Part shown: one piece after another, positions 53,820 through 64,000 of the stretch | Numbering within the stretch: position 1 is the first letter of the stretch | How the letters are laid out: every line of letters begins with the position of its first letter | Source: Gammaproteobacteria bacterium | GTDB lineage: Bacteria; Pseudomonadota; Gammaproteobacteria; Ga0077554; Ga007554 | Assembly (NCBI GenBank): GCA_021731145.1 | Contig: JAKFXX010000004.1 | Coordinates: 50,936-114,935 of the forward strand | Reading direction: 5' to 3' | DNA length: 64,000 nt | Notes under the pieces: model-generated | Database searches by the model: none | The model's input: only the letters and a program-made list of their open reading frames with translations | What the model was told of the DNA's origin: nothing | Position numbers and translations under genes: made by a program

Positions 53820-54355
53820 GGTTTGTTCTTGAAGACCTGTCTGGCGGTGAGAAAGATGTTGGCAAAATAGACCCAGAAGCCGATGCCCATGATGGTGGCC
53901 GCTGTGCTGATGGTCGGGCCGTAATAGCGATGCACTGCAGGAAGCCCGTCAGGATCGCTCAATAAAATTTTGCCTTCGATGATGCCGAATATCACCAGCG
54001 TTGAATAAAAGCAGGTGACACCAATGCAGGTCCACCAAAAAGTGTGTTCCACCAGCCGCCGCGAATACAGTGGTTGCCCCGATATCGTTGGAAACAGGTA
54101 ATAGGTGCCTGCCATGAGAAAGAGGATAACCCCCCCAACGATATTTATATGCGCATGGGCCAAGGGGTCAATCATATGCCCGGGGCCGCTGTGCGGCGTG
54201 CCGACAGACTCCAGCCAGGCGCGTACCGGGGGTTGAACCTGGATCACACCATGCACCGTTCCGATGAAGAGAAAAACGGCTGACATGAGCAAAAATTTGA
54301 GGAGGTAACGGTGTTCTGGTTTGCCGATTACTGTGTCCGACGGATTTGAAGGCAT
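53816..54355 (-). CDS. Short haem-copper-oxidase subunit I-like membrane protein
   Basis: 179 residues with about five membrane helices. The segment PLAHAHINIVGGVILFLMAG resembles helix II of CcoN/NorB-type subunit I, where a histidine holds the low-spin haem; the first helix FLLMSAVFLFIGTVHGV also fits. Full subunit I proteins are about 470 residues with six conserved histidines, and the copper-site histidines are absent here, so this is not a complete oxidase. It is either a dedicated short homologue or an N-terminal remnant; coupling to the next gene argues for a functional protein. Confidence 0.72.
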   Translation of the reverse strand: MPSNPSDTVIGKPEHRYLLKFLLMSAVFLFIGTVHGVIQVQPPVRAWLESVGTPHSGPGHMIDPLAHAHINIVGGVILFLMAGTYYLFPTISGQPLYSRRLVEHTFWWTCIGVTCFYSTLVIFGIIEGKILLSDPDGLPAVHRYYGPTISTAATIMGIGFWVYFANIFLTARQVFKNKP

Positions 54356-54499
54356 TATGATAAGAATCCCGGTATGTTGTTGTGATGTCGGTTTGTTTGG
54401 GATGCGCGAGTTTGATTCCCCGCTCCGTCAGGTTTGACGCCAAGTAAGCGGGAAAGTTTAGCGAACCCCCGCTTGTCCTGCAAGGTAAGTAGGGTGCGC

Positions 54500-56185
54500 T
54501 CAACGCACTTGGGCCTTGCCGCCGCCGCGCGGGTCGCTTGCCGCCAGCACTTTGCCGAGTTTGCGATCCCACAGTATGGCCTGCATGTTGCCATAGGGGC
54601 TGTCAACCTGCTTGAGAGTGTGGCCTAGTTTTTCCAGCGCGGTGGTTTGATGGGTGTCGAACGTGCCGGGCTCGTGTTGCACCACGTCAGGCAGGAATTG
54701 GTGATGAAAGCGTTTGACGCCCATCCAGGAGGCGGGTTCGTTGCCGTTTGCTGCGTCAAGCGTGGCAAGCAGCACCATGGAAATGATGCGGCTGCCGCCG
54801 GGGGTGCCGAGAATGGCGACGCTGCGTTCGTTTTCCAGGAAGGTGGGAGACATGCTCGACAAGGGGCGCTTGCCGGGTGCGATGGCGTTGGCTTCGCCAC
54901 CCACCAGGCCATACACATTGGGCGCGCCGGGCTTGGTGGAAAAGTCATCCATCTCGTCATTGAGCAGTACGCCGGTACCGGGTGGTACGAAGGCGGAGCC
55001 GAACGGGAAATTGATGGAGAGGGTCGCGGCGACGCGGTTGCCGTGGCGGTCCAGCACCGAGAAGTGGGTGGTGTCATTGCCCGAGTCGAGCGTGGCCTCG
55101 CCGGGCAGGGCGTTGCTGGGTGTGGCTTTGTCCGGGCGTATTGATGCGCGCAGCCCGTCGGCATAGAGCGGCTGGGTGAGGCGCTGCACAGGGACGGCTA
55201 TGTAGTACCCCGAGGGCACGTAGTCCGGGTCGCCCAGGTACACGGCACGATCACGGTAGGCGCGGCGCATGGCCTCGATAATGAGGTGATTCCGCGTCAC
55301 TGTATCGAGCGTTGCAAGGTCGTAGCCAGCCAGGATATTCAGCATGGTAATCAGCGCCACGCCGCCCGAGGAGGGCGGGGCGGCAGAGGTGATACGCAGG
55401 CCGTGGTAGTTGCCGGTGACGGGCTTGCGTTCGATGACGCGGTAGCTGGCGAGGTCTTGCTGCGTCCAGATGCCACCTGCTTCGCGCACGCCGTTGATCA
55501 GTTTGTCGGCGACTGGGCCGTCATAGAAGCCCACCGCGCCGTGCTTGGCGATGGCCTCCAGGGTGGCGGCCAGTTCGGGCTGCTTGAGGATGTGTCCTGT
55601 GGGCGGGGCGTCGTTATCGTTGATGAATATGCGTGCCGCCGCTTCGGATTTGCGTAGCGCGTCAAGGCGGGAACGGATCATGCGCCGGTAGGATTCGCTG
55701 ATGGCGAAGCCGTTGCGTGCATGGCGAATCGCGGGGGCGAGGCTCTTTGCGAGCGGCAGGCGGCCGTATTTTTGCGCCAGATGGGCGATGGCGGCGGGCG
55801 TGCCGGGAATCGCGGCGGCCGTCGCGCCGTCCACGGACAGGCCGGGAATGACTTCGCCGTTATCGTCCAGATACATGTCGCGGTGCGCTGCCAGTGGTGC
55901 GCGTTCGCGGCCGTCGATCATCATTTCGTGGTGGTCCCTGGCGCGGTGCAGCAGCCAGAAGCCGCCGCCACCCAGGCCGGAGCCGGTGGGCTCTACGACG
56001 GCCAGTGTGGCGGTGATGGCGACGGCGGCGTCGAAGGCGTTGCCGCCAAGCTTGAGGATTTCATGGCCCGCGTCGGTGGCCAGTGGGTGGGCAGAGGCGA
56101 TGGCAGCCGCAGGCGGCGTGGCGGCCTGAAGCGGCGTCAGCCAGGCGCTGACGATAAAAACGATGAGAAAAGGCCAGCGTTGCAT
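54500..56185 (-). CDS. ggt: Gamma-glutamyltranspeptidase
   Basis: 561-residue exported Ntn-hydrolase that breaks down extracellular glutathione. A signal peptide ends near PLQAAT. The self-cleavage nucleophile is the threonine of DTTHFSV (about residue 370), giving large and small subunits; LNDEMDDFS and PLSSMSPTFL line the active site, and GSGLGGGGFWLLH is near the N-terminus. Single gene, followed downstream by the convergent gap at 54356-54499. Confidence 0.95.
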   Translation of the reverse strand: MQRWPFLIVFIVSAWLTPLQAATPPAAAIASAHPLATDAGHEILKLGGNAFDAAVAITATLAVVEPTGSGLGGGGFWLLHRARDHHEMMIDGRERAPLAAHRDMYLDDNGEVIPGLSVDGATAAAIPGTPAAIAHLAQKYGRLPLAKSLAPAIRHARNGFAISESYRRMIRSRLDALRKSEAAARIFINDNDAPPTGHILKQPELAATLEAIAKHGAVGFYDGPVADKLINGVREAGGIWTQQDLASYRVIERKPVTGNYHGLRITSAAPPSSGGVALITMLNILAGYDLATLDTVTRNHLIIEAMRRAYRDRAVYLGDPDYVPSGYYIAVPVQRLTQPLYADGLRASIRPDKATPSNALPGEATLDSGNDTTHFSVLDRHGNRVAATLSINFPFGSAFVPPGTGVLLNDEMDDFSTKPGAPNVYGLVGGEANAIAPGKRPLSSMSPTFLENERSVAILGTPGGSRIISMVLLATLDAANGNEPASWMGVKRFHHQFLPDVVQHEPGTFDTHQTTALEKLGHTLKQVDSPYGNMQAILWDRKLGKVLAASDPRGGGKAQVR

Positions 56186-56207
56186 GGTGTGCCGCCTTAA
56201 CGTGCTG

Positions 56208-56477
<270 letters not shown>

Positions 56478-56532
56478 TCATCTGTAGGGTGCGTGCGACG
56501 CGCCCTGCATTAACCTATCAACATGTCTAATT

Positions 56533-57069
<537 letters not shown>

Positions 57070-57180
57070 TCACGGTGGAACAATAGTTAAGAGACGTTCG
57101 AAGTATCCCTCTGACTTGCATGGGAAAAGGATACAGTTTCGGTATTGAACGGTAAAGCGATTTTGGGTGAACCAGCTTTT

Positions 57181-58455
57181 TTACATGGCACGCCATGCCA
57201 TCATCAGCACGGTGCCGATAGCCACCAGTTCAATACCCATGACTGTGGCCAGCCCGGCGACGGCTTGCCGGGCAACGGGGCGCGTTGCGGAGCCCCAGAC
57301 CAAGCCGGCTTTGACCAGAAGGTTGCTTACCGTCGCCATGGCAATGCCCAGTACTGCGACGGCGGTGGGTATGCTGTTTGATGCGTTTAGCTGTGACAGT
57401 GCCAGGGTGACGGCATCGACCTCGAAGAGGCCGGAGAGCAAGGCGAGGGTGTAGAGGCCGATGGGGCCGAAACTGTTGAATGCCAATTGTGCCAGGGCGA
57501 AGATCAGGCCGTAAAGCGCCCCAAACTGGATTACGGTGGAAAGTTCCAGCGGGTTGCTAAAGGTGACATCCGTATCAGCGGTTTTTTTGACTACCCCCGC
57601 CAGTGTTTTTGAGGTGTTGCGCCACGCCAGCCATAGGCCGGTCAGCAATGCGGGCAGCAGTAATACGGCGGTGATCGGTAGCAGGGTGGGTTGTACGGCG
57701 GCTATTTCCACCATCTGGCGCAGAAACATGACCATGGCGGCGAGTATAATGCCGCCTGCCAGACAGGGGGCGAGTTGAGGGCGGTGGTGGCTCAGGCGTG
57801 CAAAGGCCAGCGTTACGGCAATCGAACTGACCAGCCCGCCAAGCACGGCGACAATGAGCAGGCCGCGTTGCGGCCCAAAGCCCTGTATGACGAAATAACC
57901 GATGCAGGCGATACCTGATACCAGTACCATCATCGACCAGACCTGGCGCGGGTTGATGTTTAGTTCGGTGAAACCTTGGCCGGGCAGGATGAGATAGACG
58001 ATCAGCGCCAACAGGATGAATTTTGCGATGGTGGCCTTGTCAGCCGTTTCGCCTCGTTCGGTTTTTTTGGCGGCCAATATGAGCGTGGCGATAATCGCAA
58101 TCACCAGTGGCGCCACCCATTCTCCGGTGGCAACCAGCCCGCCCAGCAGCCAGCAGAGCAGTGTGGCTGCTTCTTTGGCAATGCCGGTGGCGCCTGTCAT
58201 CATGCTGTTTCGTACAAATGCGGCGGTCACCAGCAGGCCCATTACGGCCAGGCCGGTCAGGAATACCGGCTGATTGGGCCACCAGTGGGCACTAACGAAG
58301 CCGCCAATGGCTATCAGCGGCAGTGCAACGATGCCGCTGATGTGTCTGGTATTGTGGTGGGGCGGGGTTTCCTGTTCGAGTCCGATCAGCAGGCCGGTGA
58401 TCAGTGCGATAATCAGCGGGATGAACCATTCGGGAAAAAATTCCAGTGTGATCAT
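57181..58455 (-). CDS. MgtC/SapB and DUF4010 family membrane protein
   Basis: 424-residue integral membrane protein with about 12 hydrophobic segments. The N-terminal third is MgtC-like ([25 protein letters not shown]); the remainder matches DUF4010 ([24 protein letters not shown]; about residues 160-420, with [19 protein letters not shown] near the end). Function not established; members are proposed to transport ions. The start lies divergent to surE. Confidence 0.88.
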   Translation of the reverse strand: MITLEFFPEWFIPLIIALITGLLIGLEQETPPHHNTRHISGIVALPLIAIGGFVSAHWWPNQPVFLTGLAVMGLLVTAAFVRNSMMTGATGIAKEAATLLCWLLGGLVATGEWVAPLVIAIIATLILAAKKTERGETADKATIAKFILLALIVYLILPGQGFTELNINPRQVWSMMVLVSGIACIGYFVIQGFGPQRGLLIVAVLGGLVSSIAVTLAFARLSHHRPQLAPCLAGGIILAAMVMFLRQMVEIAAVQPTLLPITAVLLLPALLTGLWLAWRNTSKTLAGVVKKTADTDVTFSNPLELSTVIQFGALYGLIFALAQLAFNSFGPIGLYTLALLSGLFEVDAVTLALSQLNASNSIPTAVAVLGIAMATVSNLLVKAGLVWGSATRPVARQAVAGLATVMGIELVAIGTVLMMAWRAM

Positions 58456-58570
58456 AGAAGGTGAACGTTCCCGGTGTGAGAATCCGTGTGATTCGAGTAT
58501 AGTTTGCGAGTTTAAAACATATCGATGTCTTGCGTATTATAAAATTTGCCAAAGCGGCAGGGGGCAGGTA

Positions 58571-59326
58571 ATGAGAATTCTGTTAAGTAACGATGATGGC
58601 TATCTTGCTCCCGGCCTGATCTGTCTGGCGGAGGTGCTGCAGGAGGTCGCGGAAGTTACTGTAATCGCGCCGGACCGGGATCGCAGTGGCGCCAGCAACT
58701 CGTTGACGCTGTCACGGCCGATCCGCGCTACGCTTGCTGAGCGCGGCTTTCTGCGCGTCGATGGCACGCCGACCGACTGCGTGCATCTGGCAATCACCGG
58801 CCTGTTGGAGCATGAGCCGGATATGGTGATTTCGGGCATCAATGCCGGGGCCAATCTCGGCGATGACGTGATTTATTCCGGCACCGTAGCGGCTGCGATG
58901 GAAGGGCGTTTTCTGGGATTCCCGGCGCTGGCCGTGTCGCTGGCCGGGCATGATCTGCGTCACTATGAGACGGCAGCCAGGGTCGTAAAAGAGTTGCTGG
59001 GCCGCTTGCAGTATGATCCGTTGCCGGCGGACACTATTCTCAACGTGAATGTGCCCGATGTGCCGTGGGATCAACTTGAAGGCTTCGAGGCGACGCGCCT
59101 GGGGCACCGGCACAAATCCGAACCGGTAATCAGGGCCACCGATCCACGGGGGAGAGAGGTTTTCTGGGTAGGCCCTGCCGGTCCTGAACAGGACGCCGGG
59201 CCGGGCACGGATTTTCATGCCATCAAGAACCGCCGCGTCTCGATCACGCCCATCCAGGTGGATCTGACACGCTATGCCGCGCTGGACACCGTGGCGAGCT
59301 GGCTGGAAGGGTTGAATAAGGTATGA
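58571..59326 (+). CDS. surE: 5'/3'-nucleotidase SurE
   Basis: 251-residue metal-dependent nucleotidase/exopolyphosphatase. The metal site is in [15 protein letters not shown] (Asp8, Asp9), with the serine in RSGASNSLT and the asparagine in [19 protein letters not shown] start at the ATG at 58571, after GGGGGCAGG, because it opens the conserved N-terminus; the frame is open well upstream but that part is not family sequence. Its stop overlaps pcm by ATGA, the classic surE-pcm-nlpD arrangement. Confidence 0.96.
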   Translation: MRILLSNDDGYLAPGLICLAEVLQEVAEVTVIAPDRDRSGASNSLTLSRPIRATLAERGFLRVDGTPTDCVHLAITGLLEHEPDMVISGINAGANLGDDVIYSGTVAAAMEGRFLGFPALAVSLAGHDLRHYETAARVVKELLGRLQYDPLPADTILNVNVPDVPWDQLEGFEATRLGHRHKSEPVIRATDPRGREVFWVGPAGPEQDAGPGTDFHAIKNRRVSITPIQVDLTRYAALDTVASWLEGLNKV

Positions 59327-59997
59327 AATCGCATCACCTCGGCATCGGCATGACATCGCAGCGCACCCGCGAACGCTTGATCAATCGTCTGCAAGAGGAA
59401 GGTATCCGCAGTACGGTGGTGTTGGATGCAATACGCAGCACGCCCCGCCATATTTTCGTTGACGAGGCCTTGGCCAGCCGTGCTTACGAGGACACGGCCC
59501 TGCCTATTGGGCATGGCCAGACCATATCCCAGCCCTACATTGTGGCGCGCATGACCGAAGTCCTGCTCAGCGGCGGCAAACTTGATAAAGTCCTGGAGGT
59601 CGGCACGGGCTCCGGTTATCAGGCGGCGATTCTTGCCCAATTGGTGGGGCAGGTATACAGCGTTGAGCGGATCGATGCGCTGCTGAAGCTGGCGCGCCAG
59701 CGTTTCATGGAGCTTGGTCTGCGCAACATCCGTCTCAAGCACTGTGATGGAAAATTGGGCTGGCCGGAGTATGCGCCCTATGATGGAATCATCGTTACTG
59801 CCGCGCCAGCGGACGTGCCCACCGCGCTGCTGGAACAGCTCGCCGTGGGAGGGCGGCTCATTATCCCGGTCGGCGCCTCGGGGCGCAATCAGACGCTGCT
59901 GTCCATCACCCGCACGCCGGACGGCTATCAACAGGAAACCCTGGAGACCGTCAGCTTTGTGCCGCTGCTTTCAGGGAGAGATCAGGCGCATTTTTAA
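59323..59997 (+). CDS. pcm: Protein-L-isoaspartate O-methyltransferase
   Basis: 224-residue repair methyltransferase for isoaspartyl residues in aged proteins. Family blocks: [32 protein letters not shown] (spanning about residues 45-75), SAM motif [36 protein letters not shown] and GGRLIIPVG. Coupled to surE upstream; nlpD starts eight bases after its stop. Confidence 0.96.
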   Translation: MKSHHLGIGMTSQRTRERLINRLQEEGIRSTVVLDAIRSTPRHIFVDEALASRAYEDTALPIGHGQTISQPYIVARMTEVLLSGGKLDKVLEVGTGSGYQAAILAQLVGQVYSVERIDALLKLARQRFMELGLRNIRLKHCDGKLGWPEYAPYDGIIVTAAPADVPTALLEQLAVGGRLIIPVGASGRNQTLLSITRTPDGYQQETLETVSFVPLLSGRDQAHF

Positions 59998-60004
59998 AAC
60001 GGCG

Positions 60005-60832
60005 ATGTTGAGCAAGCGTGCGGGAATCATTATCATGCTGATTCTGGCATACCTGATAACCGCGTGCGGCAACCACGTCTACCACCGGGTCAAGCAGGGC
60101 GATACCCTGTACTCCATCGGCTGGCAGTATGGCTATGATTACCGGCAAGTGGCCGAGTGGAATAACATCAGGCCGCCCTATGCGATTCACGATGGCCAGT
60201 GGCTGCGCGTCGCCCCTTCCCGGGATGGCGCACCGGTCAGCGAGCGTTCATCCGCAAGCGCTCCCGCGCCGGGTCCTGCGCCTGTGGTGGAGGCGCGGGC
60301 AAGCCGGGGGGTGGTTTCGTCCCAAAATCCATCCGTGTCGAGCACCGTCGTAACTACCGCAGCTATCCCGGTGGCTCCTGAGATCAAGGCCATTCCTTTA
60401 GCCGCGCCACCCGTTGATCCCATTGCCGCCGCCCCCCACTCCAGGACGTTCGATCCGCTGAGGTGGCTATGGCCAACCCAGGGTGCCGTGCTGAGCACGT
60501 TTTCCGGTGATGCGCCGGGAAAAAAAGGCCTGGATATCGGCGGGCGATTCGGCCAGCCGATTCTGGCCGTAGCGCCAGGACGCGTGGTGTATGGTGGCGG
60601 CGGATTGGTTGGTTATGGCAACCTGGTGATTATCAAGCATGATGACAATTATTTAACCGCCTATGCCCATAACAACAAGCTACACGTCAGGGAAGGGGAT
60701 CAGGTGACTGCCGGGCAGCGTATCGCCGATATGGGGAAAAGCGGGGCGGAGAGGGTGATGCTGCATTTTGAGGTGCGTTTCCAGGGCAAGCCGGTGGATC
60801 CGATGCGTTACCTGACCAAATCCATGCCTTGA
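60005..60832 (+). CDS. nlpD: NlpD-type amidase activator lipoprotein
   Basis: 275 residues. Signal peptide with lipobox ITAC; a LysM domain (YHRVKQGDTLYSIGWQYG, about 25-70) binds peptidoglycan; a Pro/Ala/Val-rich linker follows; a C-terminal LytM domain (about 165-275) has KGLDIGGRFGQPILA and VMLHFEVRFQGKPVDP. The zinc ligands of active M23 peptidases are partly lost (KGLDIG in place of H-x3-D), so it should activate an amidase such as AmiC. I start at the ATG at 60005. rpoS, the usual next gene, is not present. Confidence 0.93.
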   Translation: MLSKRAGIIIMLILAYLITACGNHVYHRVKQGDTLYSIGWQYGYDYRQVAEWNNIRPPYAIHDGQWLRVAPSRDGAPVSERSSASAPAPGPAPVVEARASRGVVSSQNPSVSSTVVTTAAIPVAPEIKAIPLAAPPVDPIAAAPHSRTFDPLRWLWPTQGAVLSTFSGDAPGKKGLDIGGRFGQPILAVAPGRVVYGGGGLVGYGNLVIIKHDDNYLTAYAHNNKLHVREGDQVTAGQRIADMGKSGAERVMLHFEVRFQGKPVDPMRYLTKSMP

Positions 60833-60883
60833 TAGCGGTAGTGGAGCCAAGTAATATATAAAACCACGCATAATTAAGATAAG

Positions 60884-61003
60884 CCCAGATTGTCCATTAG
60901 GCGAAATATAGCGCACACTGCCGTTCGTGGTGAGCTTGTCTAACCATGAACGGCCCTTCGACGGGCTCAGGGCGAATGGTTTTGGGGCGTGGGACAATCT
61001 GGG
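60884..61003. repeat. 120-bp palindromic element after nlpD
   Basis: A perfect 12-base inverted repeat CCCAGATTGTCC (60884-60895) and its complement (60992-61003) bounds two hairpins: CCGTTCGTGGT/ACCATGAACGG and one from CCCTTCGACGGGCTCAGGG. The latter resembles the widespread TTCGAC...GCTCAGG intergenic repeats of proteobacteria. It lies where rpoS would normally be. Confidence 0.65.
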
Positions 61004-61055
61004 ATAAATATTTCATGCTCTCTGTCCGACAGGCGAGCATTGCTAAGACAACAAT

Positions 61056-61523
61056 ATGACCTCAATAGCGATCTCTAACGGCATCGAACAGCGCAGGCGC
61101 ACGGACCGCCGTTCGGCCTCCGCCACACCCTTCAGTCGCGCGGCCTGGCAGGGCAGGCGCCGAGGGGCGCAGCGCACGGCAGACCGGGTGAATTCCTATG
61201 TTGACTGGTATGAGCCAAGGTTGTTCTATATCGCCGTGGGAGTCCTGCTGCTGTGCTGCGCGGACGCGGCGTTTACGCTCAACTTGATGCAGCGTGGCGC
61301 ATCCGAGGCCAACCCGTTTATGGCGTGGCTGCTCGAAATAGATACCCAGCTATTTCTTGTTACAAAGTTCGCCCTTACCGCAGCGGGGCTGGTGTTCCTG
61401 GTCGCGCATAAAAACTTTGTCGTATTCAACTGCTTCACAGTGCGCCATACCTTGCATGGGCTGCTGTTTGGCTACGCGCTACTTATTCAGTATGAATTGG
61501 TTTTGCTCGGAGAATTGCTGTAG
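61056..61523 (+). CDS. DUF5658-like membrane protein
   Basis: 155 residues. A basic, arginine-rich cytoplasmic N-terminus (about 50 residues; RRRTDRRSAS, QGRRRGAQR) precedes three membrane helices. The segment CADAAFTLNLMQRGASEANPFMAWLL (from about residue 69) is the DUF5658 signature, with D, T, N, E-x-NP. Function unknown. It stands alone between nlpD and convergent folD. Confidence 0.75.
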   Translation: MTSIAISNGIEQRRRTDRRSASATPFSRAAWQGRRRGAQRTADRVNSYVDWYEPRLFYIAVGVLLLCCADAAFTLNLMQRGASEANPFMAWLLEIDTQLFLVTKFALTAAGLVFLVAHKNFVVFNCFTVRHTLHGLLFGYALLIQYELVLLGELL

Positions 61524-61559
61524 CGCAGTCTGATTTGTCTCTGGGTGTTTCGCCCGCCG

Positions 61560-62420
61560 TTACTCAATCTTGCGTTCCGCATTTGAGGCCCCAAGCGTAT
61601 TCTGCAACAACGTCGCCACCGTCATCGGCCCCACTCCGCCGGGGACGGGAGTGATCCAGGCGGCGCGTTCGGCGGCGGGAGCGAATTCAACATCACCCAC
61701 GATCTTGCCGTCCGCCAGCCGGTTGATGCCCACGTCAATCACGGTGGCGCCGGGCTTGATCCATTCACCCTTGATGAATCCCGGTTTGCCTACGGCTACC
61801 ACCAGGATGTCGGCGCGCCCCACATGGCTGGGCAGGTCGCGGGTGAAGCGGTGGCAGGTGGTGACGGTGCAGCCGGCCAGCAACAGTTCCAGGGACATCG
61901 GCCGTCCGACGATATTGGATGCGCCTACTATAACCGCCTCTAGTCCTTTGAGGGCTTGCCCGGTACTTTCCAGTAAGGTCATAACGCCATGCGGCGTGCA
62001 GGGCCGTAGCGCGGGTAAACGTAGCGCCAGCCGTCCGACGTTATAGGGGTGAAAGCCGTCCACGTCCTTGCCGGTGTGTATTCTCTCAATGACGGTTTCG
62101 GGATCGATATGTGCGGGCAATGGGAGCTGGACCAGAATGCCGTCAATATCGGGGGCGTCATTCAGTTCGTCAATCAGCGCGAGGAGGGCTTCCTGGCGGG
62201 TGCTGTCGGGCAGATCATAGCTCCTGGAGATAATGCCTGCCTCAATGCAGGCTTTACGCTTGCTGGCGACATAGACCTCCGAGGCCGGATTGTTGCCAAC
62301 CAGGATAACGGCCAGACCAGGTGCGCGCTTGTTGTGCGCCAGACGCTGTTCTACGCCGCGTTTTACCGTTTGCCTGAGATCGGCAGCAATGGCCTTGCCA
62401 TCTATGATCTGTGCCTTCAT
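61560..62420 (-). CDS. folD: Bifunctional methylenetetrahydrofolate dehydrogenase/cyclohydrolase
   Basis: 286-residue one-carbon enzyme that converts 5,10-methylene- to 10-formyl-tetrahydrofolate using NADP+. The catalytic lysine is in [15 protein letters not shown] (Lys56 region); [40 protein letters not shown] and [19 protein letters not shown] are family blocks. Single minus-strand gene, divergent from leuC. Confidence 0.96.
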   Translation of the reverse strand: MKAQIIDGKAIAADLRQTVKRGVEQRLAHNKRAPGLAVILVGNNPASEVYVASKRKACIEAGIISRSYDLPDSTRQEALLALIDELNDAPDIDGILVQLPLPAHIDPETVIERIHTGKDVDGFHPYNVGRLALRLPALRPCTPHGVMTLLESTGQALKGLEAVIVGASNIVGRPMSLELLLAGCTVTTCHRFTRDLPSHVGRADILVVAVGKPGFIKGEWIKPGATVIDVGINRLADGKIVGDVEFAPAAERAAWITPVPGGVGPMTVATLLQNTLGASNAERKIE

Positions 62421-62535
62421 GTCTGAACCCGAATGTGATGAATGTGTCTATTCTAACCGTGGCGGGGTTTTTGTGTAATCCCGCTTGCTGGCGTAAAATC
62501 AACTTTTTAGCGAGCAATAAGCAGGAGTCAGGAAA

Positions 62536-63942
62536 GTGGCCGGAAAAACCTTGTACGACAAATTGTGGGACGCGCATGTGGTGCGCTGCAATGATGATGG
62601 CACATGTCTGTTGTATATCGACCGCCATCTGGTGCATGAGGTAACCTCCCCTCAGGCCTTTGACGGGCTGCGCTTGGCTGGGCGCAAGCTGTGGCGCGTG
62701 GACGCCAACCTGGCGGTGGCTGATCACAATGTTCCGACTACCGACCGCAGTCATGGCATTGCCGATCCCGTCTCGCGTTTGCAAGTGGAGACACTTGATA
62801 AAAATTGCGCCGAGTTTGGTATCACCGAATTCCGGATGAATGACCCACGCCAAGGCATCGTGCATGTCATCGGCCCGGAGCAGGGCGCGACGTTGCCTGG
62901 GATGACCGTGGTGTGCGGAGATTCGCACACCTCCACCCACGGCGCCTTTGGCGCGCTGGCGCACGGTATCGGCACCTCCGAGGTTGAACATGTGCTCGCC
63001 ACCCAGTGCCTGATCCAGAAAAAATCGAAAAACATGCTCATCAGCGTGGATGGCCAGGTGGGCGCGGGTGTCACGGCCAAGGACATCGTGCTGGCGATTA
63101 TCGGCGAAATCGGTACTGCGGGCGGCACTGGCTATGCCATCGAGTTCGGCGGTGAGGCGATGCGCGCCCTCTCCATGGAAGGCCGTATGACGGTCTGCAA
63201 CATGGCCATCGAGGCCGGTGCACGTGCGGGCATGGTGGCGGTGGATGACAAGACTATCGAATATGTGAAAGGCCGGCATTATGCCCCCGTCGGCGGGATC
63301 TGGGAGCAGGCAGTGGCGGCATGGCGCGATCTGCACAGCGATCCGGACGCCGTGTTCGACCGGGTGTTGCATGTCGATGCCGCTTCCATCAAGCCCCAGG
63401 TGACGTGGGGCACCTCGCCGGAAATGGTGGTGCCGGTGGATGGCCGTGTGCCCGATCCTGTCCAGGAGACTGATGCAGTAAAGCGCGAGGGGATAACGCA
63501 CGCGCTACGCTATATGAATCTGACGCCGGGCATGGCGATCACCGATATCGTCATCGACAAGGTGTTCATCGGCTCTTGCACCAATTCGCGCATCGAGGAC
63601 CTGCGCGCCGCCGCCGCGATTGCGCGTGGCCACCATGTCGCCAGCAATGTAAAACTCGCCATGGTGGTGCCGGGCTCAGGCCTGGTTAAACGTCAGGCCG
63701 AAGCGGAAGGACTGGACAGGATATTTATCGAGGCCGGTTTTGAATGGCGCGAGCCGGGCTGCTCCATGTGCCTGGCCATGAACGCCGACCGCCTGGAGCC
63801 GGGCGAGCGCTGCGCCTCCACCTCCAACCGCAACTTCGAAGGCCGCCAAGGCCCAGGCGGACGTACCCATCTGGTCAGCCCGGCGATGGCCGCCGCAGCA
63901 GCGGTGGCGGGACATTTTGTGGATGTGCGAGAGCTTGCATAG
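62536..63942 (+). CDS. leuC: 3-isopropylmalate dehydratase, large subunit
   Basis: 468-residue [4Fe-4S] hydro-lyase of leucine synthesis. Family start [15 protein letters not shown]; cluster cysteines are in [13 protein letters not shown] and [31 protein letters not shown] is the active-site loop. The start is a GTG preceded by AGGA. leuD, the small subunit, is not seen in the 58 bases left in the window, which hold a hairpin. Confidence 0.96.
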   Translation: MAGKTLYDKLWDAHVVRCNDDGTCLLYIDRHLVHEVTSPQAFDGLRLAGRKLWRVDANLAVADHNVPTTDRSHGIADPVSRLQVETLDKNCAEFGITEFRMNDPRQGIVHVIGPEQGATLPGMTVVCGDSHTSTHGAFGALAHGIGTSEVEHVLATQCLIQKKSKNMLISVDGQVGAGVTAKDIVLAIIGEIGTAGGTGYAIEFGGEAMRALSMEGRMTVCNMAIEAGARAGMVAVDDKTIEYVKGRHYAPVGGIWEQAVAAWRDLHSDPDAVFDRVLHVDAASIKPQVTWGTSPEMVVPVDGRVPDPVQETDAVKREGITHALRYMNLTPGMAITDIVIDKVFIGSCTNSRIEDLRAAAAIARGHHVASNVKLAMVVPGSGLVKRQAEAEGLDRIFIEAGFEWREPGCSMCLAMNADRLEPGERCASTSNRNFEGRQGPGGRTHLVSPAMAAAAAVAGHFVDVRELA

Positions 63943-63982
63943 ACCTTTGATACCATTTCCACTTCAACGGTGTATTTACTCC

Positions 63983-64000
63983 CTCCCGCAGGGCGGGAGG
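63983..64000 (+). terminator. GC-rich hairpin after leuC, at the window edge
   Basis: CTCCCGC...GCGGGAG forms a stem that reaches the last base of the window. It may be a terminator or attenuating structure before leuD; the following bases are not visible. Confidence 0.4.

Noticed and set aside
53816..54355. Reading this gene as a functional cbb3 oxidase subunit
   Set aside because: Too short and lacks the copper-site histidines; only a distant relation to subunit I is supported.
58274..58570. 99-codon upstream extension of surE
   Set aside because: The conserved SurE N-terminus begins at 58571 with a ribosome site; the extension is antisense to the DUF4010 gene start.
59714..60004. 97-codon upstream extension of nlpD
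   Set aside because: It overlaps pcm in another frame; the signal peptide and lipobox begin at 60005.
62254..63501. 415-codon open frame on the minus strand
   Set aside because: Shadow of leuC and the folD start; histidine- and arginine-rich nonsense composition.

Overview
The window is a 64 kb stretch of moderately GC-rich, densely coded chromosome. It very probably comes from a gammaproteobacterium. The evidence is conserved gene neighbourhoods: surE-pcm-nlpD, gpmI-envC-ctpA, yibN-like rhodanese-secB-gpsA, gloB-yafS-rnhA-dnaQ, lpxB-rnhB and phoBR-pstSCAB-phoU. A nitrate-assimilation locus is laid out as in Pseudomonas: transporter, Ser/Thr kinase, nirB, nirD, nitrate reductase. No rRNA, tRNA or CRISPR array was found, and I cannot name the species.

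Layout. 1-2945: end of a Mg2+ P-type ATPase, an AT-rich methyltransferase/DsrE-like pair, and two tandem Slp lipoproteins. 2946-16046: nitrate assimilation. A NarK-type transporter and the nirB-nirD-nasA genes are each preceded by a textbook sigma-54 promoter with NtrC-like sites. Between the transporter and the kinase/phosphatase gene sits about 3.9 kb of accessory DNA. It holds a RelE/ParE toxin-antitoxin pair, a DUF1778/GNAT pair, a broken second GNAT copy, and a retron. The retron has a recognisable msr-msd RNA and a reverse transcriptase fused to a TOPRIM domain. A relic of an hlyD 3' end closes the block.

16313-18261: a CheY-CheC-diguanylate cyclase operon, followed by a second hlyD relic. 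18504-23770: mltD, then gloB, yafS, rnhA and dnaQ, interrupted by two palindromic non-autonomous elements. 23929-29492: an exported ankyrin-repeat protein, a small membrane protein, an FKBP isomerase, SrkA kinase, an Xre/RES toxin-antitoxin pair and ArfB. 30122-36867: the phosphate regulon, with three Pho boxes (upstream of phoB, pstS and pstC). 36889-37169: second member of a MITE family with 9-bp target duplications.

37254-47407: cell-envelope and housekeeping genes (ctpA, envC, gpmI, secB, gpsA, murU, lpxB, rnhB). Among them is an ArsR regulator whose two cysteines sit where persulfide sensors have theirs, next to a rhodanese. 47459-49981: a response regulator and a response regulator-PAS-GGDEF-EAL protein. 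50505-54355: convergent operons around ccoG, a monohaem cytochrome lipoprotein and an orphan, very short haem-copper-oxidase-like subunit I, including a 45-residue membrane protein. 54500-63942: ggt, ferredoxin, coaD, a DUF4010 membrane protein, surE-pcm-nlpD, a DUF5658-like protein, folD and leuC.

The items most worth attention are the retron with its adjoining toxin-antitoxin genes inside the nitrate locus, the MITE family, the paired sigma-54 promoters, and the orphan oxidase-like cluster.
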